A DNA stretch of 64,000 bases. Origin: Vibrio tapetis subsp. quintayensis. GTDB taxonomy: Bacteria > Pseudomonadota > Gammaproteobacteria > Enterobacterales > Vibrionaceae. The stretch is taken from positions 1 to 64,000 of the forward strand of contig NZ_JAUFQV010000024.1 in NCBI RefSeq assembly GCF_030409945.1, in the 5' to 3' direction. Of the stretch, positions 9,901 through 17,600 are shown piece after piece. The notes under the pieces were generated by a model. It was not told where the DNA came from and did no database searches. It saw only the letters and a list, made by a program, of their open reading frames with translations. The position numbers were made by a program, and so were the translations under genes. The first letter of the stretch is position 1, and every line of letters begins with the position of its first letter.

Positions 9901-10032
9901 CTTGACCGGAGGCGTTGTGATTGATGGTGATGGTGATGGTGCAGATGATCCACCATCCCCACCACCGCAGCCTGCGAGAGCTGAAGCCAGAATAATTGGC
10001 GAAAAAATACGTAAGAAAGTCTGTTTATACAT
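6979..10032 (-). CDS. Large surface lipoprotein with about eight tandem beta-sandwich-like repeats
   Basis: The protein has 1017 residues. A lipoprotein signal ends in the lipobox LAGC (cysteine 22), followed by a glycine/serine/proline-rich linker (GGGDGGSS, then PSPSPSITTPP). The body has about eight repeats of roughly 80-100 residues sharing a core like [G]x[I/V/M]xxxKAGxxx[V/L]xV[T/V]: ITQAGVVTVTV, ITVLKAGSAKVDVTV, PKMINAGVVKLKLTI, FRITRAGDYELTVTDDGG, LSVKKAGETNISVRM, MSMLKAGKTRVTVTDSG and SIQKAGYFELNVTAESG. Each is followed by a strand ending in VTI or VHVKKA. This pattern resembles bacterial Ig-like or cadherin-like domains. The C-terminal 180 residues differ and contain two cysteine-bearing loops (NDGCEDAPKP, DGLCTNGP). 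I infer a surface-exposed adhesive or structural role; nothing shows a catalytic function. The gene stands alone and converges with tesB. Confidence 0.8.
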   Translation of the reverse strand: MYKQTFLRIFSPIILASALAGCGGGDGGSSAPSPSPSITTPPVKAAQRASISVEDAEIEFTGYGQRFFPYVKGRIGNLKLSVDARHIASERNDGGLLITQAGVVTVTVEDIKDGFETAKDSFTLTIKKGDNKDLSISRLNLATLGDNAEKRLDIQGAKGQTKVVVVKGYEKLITVDAFGTIKAKGQPGEAKVLVTDDGNELYAAKAVEVPVTITAVNPNELSYAPLKGTYRDQMTLQAYRLSGSKTESVAFSMNAGSTKDVIEVNQITGFITVLKAGSAKVDVTVTYPQGFSKTTETVSFDVTITKGTNPAFLQAHQNYLDYEPGLVFDPTLSGSNLTGIEYSVPEGQNVLLIDQESKLPKMINAGVVKLKLTIPEGDKYLTWSRDIDVTISPSIHLGLTIPTTYLTYSPDLVLKVDPADRKGELSAHSTNNATWNSDLEQFRITRAGDYELTVTDDGGPNYQRFSKTFKVHVKKAKPARLRELPSLNEVYKKDLFIELNEKLPKLERSIELVSISDESVAISYNRTYLSVKKAGETNISVRMKGDDNYLPSDPASFKLYVTAGSSRLTIKGDTKSAEGVWSSTKNINPLSIEGVTGKLSYALAAGHEKDGVVSLDKNTGTMSMLKAGKTRVTVTDSGTSGFKSTSISYDVIVHKAKLTMSASYQSSVYKKNAKLFPTEERDITVLASEPVKLMYTLPEQYRGIVSLLNSQTGEVSIQKAGYFELNVTAESGNYEPLNFSANGTIKKAPHPEIKVGTNVAHYNPRKTFKLNIESQAIGNRRFTSNPYNKLAHISNPLTGEYVLRDAALSRINDYQLFTVYEAESDNYLAASKDFRVKIGPPLAAEADWSSDIAFTPSNKKVTLVSKLGSGATNLKESRLWLKGVKVVKPTEADIKQYGPGVRLLIRIYLEGDVRKGASAAFFYVTRNDGCEDAPKPIEFSSDGLCTNGPTTRTMTIYSLPENEAIPKKGNWKATAPIIIARYGARKFIQTPDGGLYRDSSKASKIYEWSLVNIDISN

Positions 10033-10358
10033 TTATATATACCGTTACAAGTTGATACATTTGGTGAGCGGCGAGAATGTAACACGTGTTTTACGCACGG
10101 CAATAGTAAGGTTTTGTAAGCCAAATGTAAGGATGTGTCGTCAAAGAAGAGTGAACACCCTATGCACTACAGGTATGGATATTAAGCCCGTACATTAGGT
10201 GAATCTTATGCGCTTGAATTGGCGGAGCTTTGATAGGGATAATGGAGAAGATGTACCTACTCTCCCCCATTAATCGCCTTAAAACATGAAATGGATTGGG
10301 TATTTTTTGCCACTTTTTTCATTCTCATTAATGAGAATATTTTCATTGAATACATAAG
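10033..10358. other. Intergenic region upstream of the large lipoprotein gene
   Basis: This 326-bp stretch separates two minus-strand genes and must hold the promoter of the lipoprotein gene and the end of the regulator transcript. I see no convincing ORF or terminator hairpin. The one clear structure is the AT-rich palindrome at 10321-10347, listed separately. Confidence 0.5.
10321..10347. promoter_or_regulatory. Overlapping palindromes, possible operator
   Basis: ATTCTCATTAATGAGAAT (10321-10338) is a perfect 18-base palindrome. It overlaps a second near-palindrome, AATGAGAATATTTTCATT (10330-10347), with one mismatch. The repeated AATGAGAAT half-sites resemble Fur-type half-sites but do not fit the 19-bp consensus well. 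It lies 12 bp beyond the stop codon of the Lrp-type regulator and about 290 bp upstream of the lipoprotein start, so its target is unclear. Confidence 0.4.
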
Positions 10359-10826
10359 TCACAGCGGTAAAACAGTGCTCGATTTCAACGACTCCATAGC
10401 AAAGGTAGACGTAACGTTAGTAATACCATCAACTCGGTTAACGAGCTGCTTATAAAAATTATCAAACGCTTTCATATCCTCGACTAATACACGCATCATG
10501 TAATCGTATTCCCCTGCCATTCGGTAGAACTCCATCACTTCTGGTAGTTCAACAACGGTTTCGACAAATTGTTCATACCATTCGTGAGAGTGGTCACTGG
10601 TTTTTACCTGAACGAACGCTGTAAAGGATAAACCCAGTTTTTCAGGATCGAGCAGCGCAACTCGCTTTTTGATTACTCCCTCTTCTTCAAGTCGCTTTAA
10701 CCGCTTCCAACAAGGCGTAGTGGTTAAGTTAACTTGCTCAGCGAGTTCACTTAAGGGCTGAGTGCAATCTTTTTGCAGCATGGTTAGCAGCTGGCTATCG
10801 ACTTTATCTAGCTTAGTTTTATGCAT
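10359..10826 (-). CDS. cyuR: Lrp/AsnC-family regulator, probable cysteine-responsive CyuR/DecR
   Basis: The 155-residue protein has an N-terminal winged helix-turn-helix ([17 protein letters not shown], then [20 protein letters not shown] with the recognition helix) and a C-terminal ligand-binding RAM domain ([19 protein letters not shown]). The length and layout fit E. coli DecR/CyuR (YbaO), the cysteine-sensing activator of the cyuAP operon. It is transcribed divergently from a cyuA homologue, which strongly supports that role. In E. coli the regulator is unlinked to its targets; here all three genes sit together. The assignment as CyuR rather than another Lrp paralogue rests on this context. 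Confidence 0.8.
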   Translation of the reverse strand: MHKTKLDKVDSQLLTMLQKDCTQPLSELAEQVNLTTTPCWKRLKRLEEEGVIKKRVALLDPEKLGLSFTAFVQVKTSDHSHEWYEQFVETVVELPEVMEFYRMAGEYDYMMRVLVEDMKAFDNFYKQLVNRVDGITNVTSTFAMESLKSSTVLPL

Positions 10827-11174
10827 ATTGAATAGAACTTAGAAAAATTTGCTACTGATGGCTCATGTAAACACAAGCAGGAGACTCCGCACTTTTATAA
10901 TTGTTTTACTCTTGTTCTTCAAATTAGGTGAATATTTTCGTGATCTACAATAGAAAATTTGAGCATATTTTGTGACAAAGGTAGCAAAGTGATACCCAGG
11001 TGAAACTTATGTAGAATAAATTACTCCATTTTGAGTAAATAATAGAAATAATTGAAATAACTTTCTTCCCGTCTAATCGTATAGTTATCCCATAACAAAA
11101 AGACACCATAACCAAGCGGGTGTGGTCTTTAATGCTATTCAGCATTCATATTGAGCATGTTAAAGGTAATTCAA
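10827..11174. promoter_or_regulatory. Divergent promoter region between cyuR and cyuA
   Basis: This 348-bp AT-rich region lies between the two start codons. It contains a partial CRP-like element, TGTGACAAAGGTAGCA at 10971-10986. An imperfect hairpin at about 11099-11130 pairs AAAGAC with GTCTTT and CACC with GGTG. A perfect small hairpin, AATGCTATTCAGCATT, lies at about 11131-11146 just before the cyuA ribosome-binding site. A cysteine-responsive CyuR operator would be expected here, but I cannot name its sequence with confidence. Confidence 0.4.
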
Positions 11175-12473
11175 ATGAAAAAGCATCTTTGGGATTCATT
11201 CGTTTCTGTTGTTAAACGTGAAGTTGTTCCAGCACTTGGTTGCACCGAGCCTGTGTCGGTTGCGCTTGCTACCTCGATTGCTGTCGAGAAACTCGGCATC
11301 AAAGATGTCACAGATAAAATTACAATCTGCGTTTCTGTCTCTCCGAATTTAATGAAAAATGGCATGGGTGTGGGTATTCCAGGAACCGGAATGGTTGGAC
11401 TCCCTGTTGCTGCTGCTATCGGCGCGCTCGCAGGGGATCCAAGTGCAAAGCTGGAAGTGCTCAAAAATATCACCGCTAAAGATGTCGACAACGCAAAGAT
11501 TATGCTTGAGCAAGACAGAGTCACCGTTGGTGTTGCGGATGTTAGTCATCTTTTATACGCAAAAGTAACGGTATTTTGTGGCGATGAAAACGTCTCGGTC
11601 ACCATTGCAGACAGTCATACTGACGTGATTAGTATTGAAGAAAATGGCATGACCACATTCAGAGCCGAGAACAATTCAACAACTAAATCAGTCAAGACTG
11701 CCTCGCCATTTGAGGAAGCCGATGCACAAGACGTGTTCGACTTTGCTATCAACGCACCATTATCCGACATAGAGTTCATCGAACAAGCTTATACCCTAAA
11801 TAGCGCCTTATCTGAAGAGGGGCTAACACACGATTATGGTCTGCAAATTGGCGCGACGTTCAAGCGAAATGAAGAGCGCGGTTTGTTATCTGGTGGGCTA
11901 CTGACAGAAGTACTTAAGCGAACCTCTGCCGCTTCGGATGCTCGTATGGACGGCGCAATGAAAGCCGCCATGAGCAACTCTGGCTCAGGCAACCAAGGCA
12001 TTGCCGCAACAATGCCTGTGGTTGCCGTGGCCGATTTTCTTAAATCCGACCGCGAACACCTGATTCGTGCGCTGATGCTTTCCCATTTAATGGCGATATA
12101 CATAAAAAGTCACCAAAATAAGCTTTCAGCGTTATGTGGGGTAACCACAGCGTCAATGGGCGCAGTGTCGGGCATGACCTGGCTACTTGGTGGCACATTC
12201 CAGCAAATAAGTGATGCCATTTGTAGTATGATCGGTGATATTGCGGGTATGATCTGTGATGGAGCCAAAACAGGCTGCGCCATGAAAGTATCGTCTTCTG
12301 CGGGCGCTGCAGTTAAAGCCTGTTTAATGGCACTTGACGGCATTCGCGTAACAGGTAATGAGGGCATTGTTGCCAATGATGTGGAATCTTCCATCCAAAA
12401 CCTAGCGGCACTTGCTAACGGGTCAATGACGCAAACGGATGTTCAGATCCTAGATATCATGGTAAGTAAATAA
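11175..12473 (+). CDS. cyuA: L-cysteine desulfidase, CyuA (YhaM) family
   Basis: CyuA breaks down L-cysteine to pyruvate, ammonia and sulfide using an iron-sulfur cluster. The protein aligns along its length with E. coli YhaM/CyuA. Landmarks include VVPALGCTEPVSVALA, SPNLMKNGMGVGIPGTGMVG, RTSAASDARMDGAMKAAMSN, SGSGNQGIAATMPVV and MIGDIAGMICDGAKTGCAMK. The candidate cluster cysteines are those in ALGCTEP, SALCGV and the MICDGAKTGC motif. I placed the start at the ATG at 11175 because AAAGGT lies 6 bases upstream and the N-terminus then matches the family; a TTG at 11151 and an ATG at 11157 are in frame but poorly placed. The gene is divergent from the regulator and followed by the importer gene after an unusually long gap. 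Confidence 0.93.
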   Translation: MKKHLWDSFVSVVKREVVPALGCTEPVSVALATSIAVEKLGIKDVTDKITICVSVSPNLMKNGMGVGIPGTGMVGLPVAAAIGALAGDPSAKLEVLKNITAKDVDNAKIMLEQDRVTVGVADVSHLLYAKVTVFCGDENVSVTIADSHTDVISIEENGMTTFRAENNSTTKSVKTASPFEEADAQDVFDFAINAPLSDIEFIEQAYTLNSALSEEGLTHDYGLQIGATFKRNEERGLLSGGLLTEVLKRTSAASDARMDGAMKAAMSNSGSGNQGIAATMPVVAVADFLKSDREHLIRALMLSHLMAIYIKSHQNKLSALCGVTTASMGAVSGMTWLLGGTFQQISDAICSMIGDIAGMICDGAKTGCAMKVSSSAGAAVKACLMALDGIRVTGNEGIVANDVESSIQNLAALANGSMTQTDVQILDIMVSK

Positions 12474-12498
12474 GTCCATCTGGCACTTAGCTCTGTGA

Positions 12499-12565
12499 GG
12501 AGAAACGCTTCGTAAAGAAAAGTCATCCAAACGGTACGTTTCATCTCCAGCACCCTCTTTTTTTT
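12499..12565 (+). terminator. Long hairpin with T-run after cyuA
   Basis: GGAGAAACG at 12499 can pair with CGTTTCATCTCC at 12537-12548, with a three-base bulge, and a run of eight T follows at 12558-12565. The loop is long (about 29 bases), so this is either an imperfect terminator or a small structured RNA element. Confidence 0.45.
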
Positions 12566-12573
12566 AAATTCTT

Positions 12574-12599
12574 AATGGCTCACTTCGGTGGGCCATTTT
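12574..12599 (+). terminator. Rho-independent terminator after cyuA
   Basis: AATGGCTCAC, a TTCG tetraloop and GTGGGCCATT form a 10-bp stem with one G-T pair, followed by TTTTC. Together with the hairpin just upstream it should largely separate cyuA transcription from the importer gene. Confidence 0.75.
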
Positions 12600-13115
12600 C
12601 ACATCTACCAATCAGCTTCGCCATTAACAATCAAGCATTAGATTTAACAACAAATCATATTGAATTTAAGTTGCATAAAATGTGCACTGGGTTATTTTCT
12701 TCTGTGCTTTAACCACTGCATTTATTTTCTCTACAGACCTCGCTTAATTTCCTTCGATTCAGGCTAATTCTGGTTCTATTTTCAATTTTGTGAACTTGAT
12801 AACATTTGTTTCATCCACCCTACCACCAAATAAAAAACCTGTTATATGAGCAAGTTCAAATAAACTTGCACTATAAATTAGCTCAAAAATGATCAAAGTC
12901 AACACCCGAAAAATTACACTACAAACCATGTTAAATGTAAGGTTTTTATTCTAGTAAAGCCACCACTTGCTAGTAATTATTAAAAACATTTTCTACTAAA
13001 TCAGGAGTATGCTCGGAGTCAAATCAATCGACACTGCAACAGTAATTGCATGATATTAAATCAAGATTGATAACAAACATAAAAATAAAACCCTACACCT
13101 ATATGGAAACGAATC
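12600..13115 (+). promoter_or_regulatory. Long promoter/leader region of the cysteine importer gene
   Basis: These 516 AT-rich bases contain no plausible gene. A CRP-like element, TGTGAACTTGATAACA at about 12789-12804, matches 9 of 10 core positions. CAAGTTCAAATAAACTTG near 12850 is a small hairpin. The importer ribosome-binding site is weak (GGAAA, 8 bases before the ATG). In E. coli cyuA and cyuP form one operon, so a separate promoter here would be a local difference. Confidence 0.4.
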
Positions 13116-14444
13116 ATGAGTGAAGTTATAAATGCGACACCATCGAGTAACACTGCGAATCAACCGCTTCATGTAAAAGCGAATATGTCTGAAGGCGAAT
13201 GGAAAAAAGCCATCAAGTTCGACAGCGTCGATCTTGGTTGGATTGTAATGAGTATCGGCATGGCTATTGGTGCTGGTATTGTGTTCCTACCCGTTCAAGT
13301 TGGCGTTATGGGCCTTTGGGTGTTTTTGCTTTCTTCTATTATTGGCTACCCAGCCATGTACCTTTTCCAAAAACTATTCATCAACACATTAGCAGAATCG
13401 AAAAAGTGCACCGACTACCCTGGTGTGATCAGCGGTTACCTTGGCAAAAACTGGGGCGTGGCACTAGGTGTGCTCTACTTTCTAATGCTGGTTATTTGGG
13501 TACTGGTCTATTCACTGGCCGTAACCAATGACAGTGCATCTTACCTGCATTCGTTTGGCATTACTGAGGGCCACTTAAACGACAATTCCTTTTACGGGTT
13601 AGCGTTAATTTGCATCTTGGCTTTCATCGGTTCAAAGGGTGAAAAACTGCTGTTCAAACTTTCGGGCTTCATGGCAGTAACCGTACTCACCCTAGTTGCC
13701 ATCATGGGTGTGCTGTTGATTGCCCGCTGGGACATGAATAACATCCCTGAAATTGGCCAGTTTGGCTCTATGCTAAAAGATGCGATCATCACTCTACCCT
13801 TCACCTTGACATCGATTCTGTTTATTCAGTCTTTGAGCCCTATGGTGATCTCTTACCGCTCTCACGAGAAATCAATTGAAGTTGCTCGCTACAAAGCGTC
13901 TCGTGCGATGAAAATTGCGTTCTCAATTCTCTTTGTCATTGTGTTCTTCTTTGCTGTTTCATTTACTTTTGCTATTAGCCAAGAGCAAGCTGCAGAAGCA
14001 ATGAACAAGAACATCTCTGCACTGGCTATTATTGCTCATTACTTCCCAGGTAGTTGGGCGACAGTGGCTGGCATCATTATTAATATCTTTGCTGTTGTGA
14101 CCTCTTTCTTTGGTGTGTTCCTTGCGTTCCAGGAAGCGTGTAAAGGCCTAGCAATGAACGTTCTGATGCGTAAGTATGAGGAGTCTCAAATCAATAAGGC
14201 ATTGGTGAACAAGTTAGTCACCGTATTCATTATCTTATTGGCTTGGTCTGCGATTGCCCTAAACGCACCTATCTTATCGTTCACTTCCATTTGTAGCCCG
14301 ATCTTTGGCATGGTGGGCTGTTTAATTCCGGCCTACCTAGTGCACAAAGTCCCACACTTACATAAATATAAGGGCATGGCGACCAATCTCATTATTGTGA
14401 CAGGTGTACTTCTATGCATTTCTCCTTTATTAGCATTTATGTAA
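13116..14444 (+). CDS. cyuP: Cysteine/serine importer, CyuP (YhaO/DlsT) family
   Basis: This 442-residue inner-membrane transporter of the HAAAP family has about 11 helices. It matches E. coli YhaO/CyuP closely throughout: EGEWKKAIKFDSVDLGW, MSIGMAIGAGIVFLPVQVGV, GLWVFLLSSIIGYPAMYLF, TLPFTLTSILFIQSLSPMV, VISYRSHEKSIEVARYKA and SFTSICSPIFGMVGCLIPA. The E. coli protein imports cysteine and has been reported to handle D- and L-serine. Its neighbour is the cysteine desulfidase, which argues for cysteine as substrate. A first stretch of about 35 residues is hydrophilic and variable, as in E. coli. Confidence 0.93.
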   Translation: MSEVINATPSSNTANQPLHVKANMSEGEWKKAIKFDSVDLGWIVMSIGMAIGAGIVFLPVQVGVMGLWVFLLSSIIGYPAMYLFQKLFINTLAESKKCTDYPGVISGYLGKNWGVALGVLYFLMLVIWVLVYSLAVTNDSASYLHSFGITEGHLNDNSFYGLALICILAFIGSKGEKLLFKLSGFMAVTVLTLVAIMGVLLIARWDMNNIPEIGQFGSMLKDAIITLPFTLTSILFIQSLSPMVISYRSHEKSIEVARYKASRAMKIAFSILFVIVFFFAVSFTFAISQEQAAEAMNKNISALAIIAHYFPGSWATVAGIIINIFAVVTSFFGVFLAFQEACKGLAMNVLMRKYEESQINKALVNKLVTVFIILLAWSAIALNAPILSFTSICSPIFGMVGCLIPAYLVHKVPHLHKYKGMATNLIIVTGVLLCISPLLAFM

Positions 14445-14463
14445 TTTAAACATAAGCTTAATT

Positions 14464-14490
14464 AAACGGCTCTTAACGGGCCGTTTTTTT
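14464..14490 (+). terminator. Rho-independent terminator of cyuP
   Basis: AACGGC and GCCGTT form a stem around a loop of about 9 bases, followed by seven T. It lies about 20 bp past the stop codon. Confidence 0.8.
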
Positions 14491-14645
14491 ATACCTAAAA
14501 AGGACTATTGAGTAAACTCACAGTATTAACATAAATCCAACAAATTCATTTCACTGAAACCTTGCATGACTACAATCTAATGGAGGCTTTTCTTATGTTC
14601 ACTGCTCTTTGTTAGCGGTGATATCTATCTGTACAGGGACATACT

Positions 14646-17600
14646 ATGAAACAAAAACAGTTGGTGATAGCGCTAGGCTTAACCTCCTCACTCGGCTTAG
14701 TCGGGTGTGGTGGGGGCAGTGACGGCGACAGTGATAACAAAGTAGCGGCAACCAAAACTTATAGCGTAAAAGCCATTGATGGTTATTTAAATGGCGCATT
14801 GGTTTGGTTGGATGTAAATGGAGACTTTCAAAATAACCCAGGGGAGCCTACGGCTACCTCTACAGCTGGAGGTAATGCCGTTCTCGATGTAACAGACGTG
14901 ACTGACCCTGAAAAATATTCCGTCATCGTTCGTGCCATCAAAGGTAAGACGATCGATGAAGATACAAATAAAGTCGTCGCGGCTGATTATGTAATGTCGG
15001 CACCAGCAGGCCAAACTCATGTAACTCCCCTTTCAACGCTGGTGCATGTGGAATTAAAAAGAACCACTTCTGATGGTGATGACGAAGCAACCAAAGCGGC
15101 CGCACAAACCGCTGCAGAGAAAAAAATTGCGGGCCAACTTGGTATCCCTGAAGAAGACGTGCTGGGTGATTACGTAGCAGAGAACAAAGACGAAGCTGCA
15201 GTCGGCGCAAAAGCACTGGTTACCTCGGGTACACTGCCAACCAACCCTGTTGATTTAGAGAAGCAAACCACTTCTACAGGCAGTACCGATTTACTCACTG
15301 AAGCATCCACAATTAATGACAAAGTTAAAACTCAAATTCAAACCGTGAAAGATGCTACCCCGGCAGGAGAAACGCCGGTCATTGATACCATCATTGTGAA
15401 CACAAATGGTGATGTCGATACCGACAGCGACAAAGATGGCGTACCTAACGCTGATGATGCGTTTGATGATGATCCAACCGAATGGGCAGATACCGATGGC
15501 GATGATATTGGTGATAATGCCGATACCGATAAAGATGGCGACGGCACGTTAGACGAAGACGATGCAATGCCTTATGACAAGGACGAAACGAAAGACACAG
15601 ACAACGACGGCATTGGTGACAACGCTGATACCGATGACGACAACGATACACACCTAGACAGCGCGGATGCTTTCCCACTAGATGGTAAAGAATGGCTAGA
15701 TACCGACAAAGACGGAACTGGTAACAACGCTGATACCGACGATGACGGCGACGATGTTCTAGATGCTGATGATGCTTTCCCTCTAGATAAAGACGAGTCC
15801 GTCGATACCGACGGCGACAAGATTGGTAACAACGCCGATGACGACGACGATGGCGACAAAGTCCTAGACGCTGATGATGCTTTCCCACTTGATAAAGACG
15901 AATCTGTAGATACCGACAAAGACGGAACCGGTAATAACGCTGATACCGATGATGATGGTGATAACGTCCTCGACGGCGATGACGCATTCCCACTTGATAA
16001 AGATGAATCCGTCGATACTGATGGCGACAAAATTGGTAATAACGCTGATACCGATGATGACGGAGACAAAGTCCTAGACGGTGACGATGCATTCCCTCTT
16101 GATAAAGACGAATCTGTTGATACTGATGGCGACAAAATTGGTAACAATGCCGACACTGATGATGATGGTGATGGCGTAAACGATGAAGATGATCTTGATC
16201 CTATCGACCCTGATATTGGCGCGCCACAAACAGCGGCCCTTATTAGCTTCATGCAGGAAAGCGTCAAACTGTATGTAGGGAACACAGATGAGGACGACGG
16301 CAAAGTCACTGGCGAGTTAGAAGAGTTCACTTTAGCCAATAACATTGCAACCGTAACGGCCCGTTACAGCATAGGTAAAGACGGAACGCTTACCGAAGAA
16401 ACCGACGTAAAATCAGCTTCTGAAACGAATACTGACTTTAATAACTTGATATTACTAGAAAGTGGTTGGACTGCTTCTAGTGAAAATTACGAGCTGAAAA
16501 TCGATGGCACACAAGTACAGCTTTATCCATCAGGTCAAAGTAACTTTGTTTACCAAGTTCAAGGCTCTGTAAAAGATCTTGCTAACTTGAATATTCATGA
16601 TAATGCGGGGGAACTTAAAGATATCACAGAGCAAGCTGGTAGCTACCCATCAGGCTCTAAAGGCGCGATTGTTTCTCTGCTCACACTCGATGACAAGTAC
16701 GAGCTGAAAAACGACAAAGTATGGTTCTGGCGCGGCACGGGGACAATAGAAGATGACGGCCAAAATGCGACTTCGTTAACTGAAATCATTGCGTCTGCTT
16801 CTGCAGGTGAAACGCCAGTGACCACCAGTGTTAAAGGTGTGTCTCTTGGCCGAGATATTGGTGCAGAACTTGTCGCTGGTGGTGTCGCCAATTTCTATAC
16901 GATGAACTGGGGCAATGATGCAAGTGCAGCGAGCGATGGCACAGGTACGACCACACCGTTGACTTCAGCGCGTGTGGGCACAGGTACTTGGACACAAACC
17001 ACCGTTAAAAATGAAGAAGTCATCACCATCAGCGTGCCTAAGTCGGTACAAGATACGTGGGGTGATAAATACCATTCGGGTGACTCACCTATCATGTCGA
17101 TGTATCAAAATGCCCTTTACATTGGTCATTATTTGGCTGCGAATACCTCACGAGCTGACGACACTACGTTACTCATGAATGCTACCGCTAAGACTGCCAT
17201 TTTGGGTGTGGTCGATATCCCATTAAATGTCTGCTCTCATCAAAGCAAATCTGATTTATCATTAGATTTGTCATCATTTGATAACGCCGTGTCAGCATGT
17301 GATGGACCAACTAAAGCCATTACATCCGAGATGATCTCAGGCAAAAACTTCCACCGTGTAAGAGGTAGCGGTGGCACTCGTGACTACAGCTTCAACGCTG
17401 ATGGCACCGTGAAAGTCACCAAAGATAAAGACAGCGGTAACACCTACACATGGAGTTGGGTAATTGCAGGTGATTACGTTAAATTGTTTAACGACTGGGA
17501 AGAAGCAAACGAGACTTGGTATTGGGCAATCACCGATATCAAAGACAATCAATGGGCGCTTCTGACCTTTGAAGATCACGTTAACAAGCTCAATGCTGCA

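Noticed and set aside
11099..11130. Terminator/attenuator in the cyuA leader
   Set aside because: The stem has a bulge and only three T follow, so termination there is doubtful; kept only as part of the regulatory region.
12481..12565. Possible glycine-type riboswitch (CTCTGTGAGGAGAAAC)
   Set aside because: Only a short stretch looks similar; the conserved second half and the tandem arrangement are missing, and the element lies after a gene rather than before one with close spacing.
15445..16345. Long antisense frames rich in arginine/histidine/tyrosine or serine opposite the calcium repeats
   Set aside because: They mirror the repetitive Asp-rich coding strand, have extreme composition and lack start signals.
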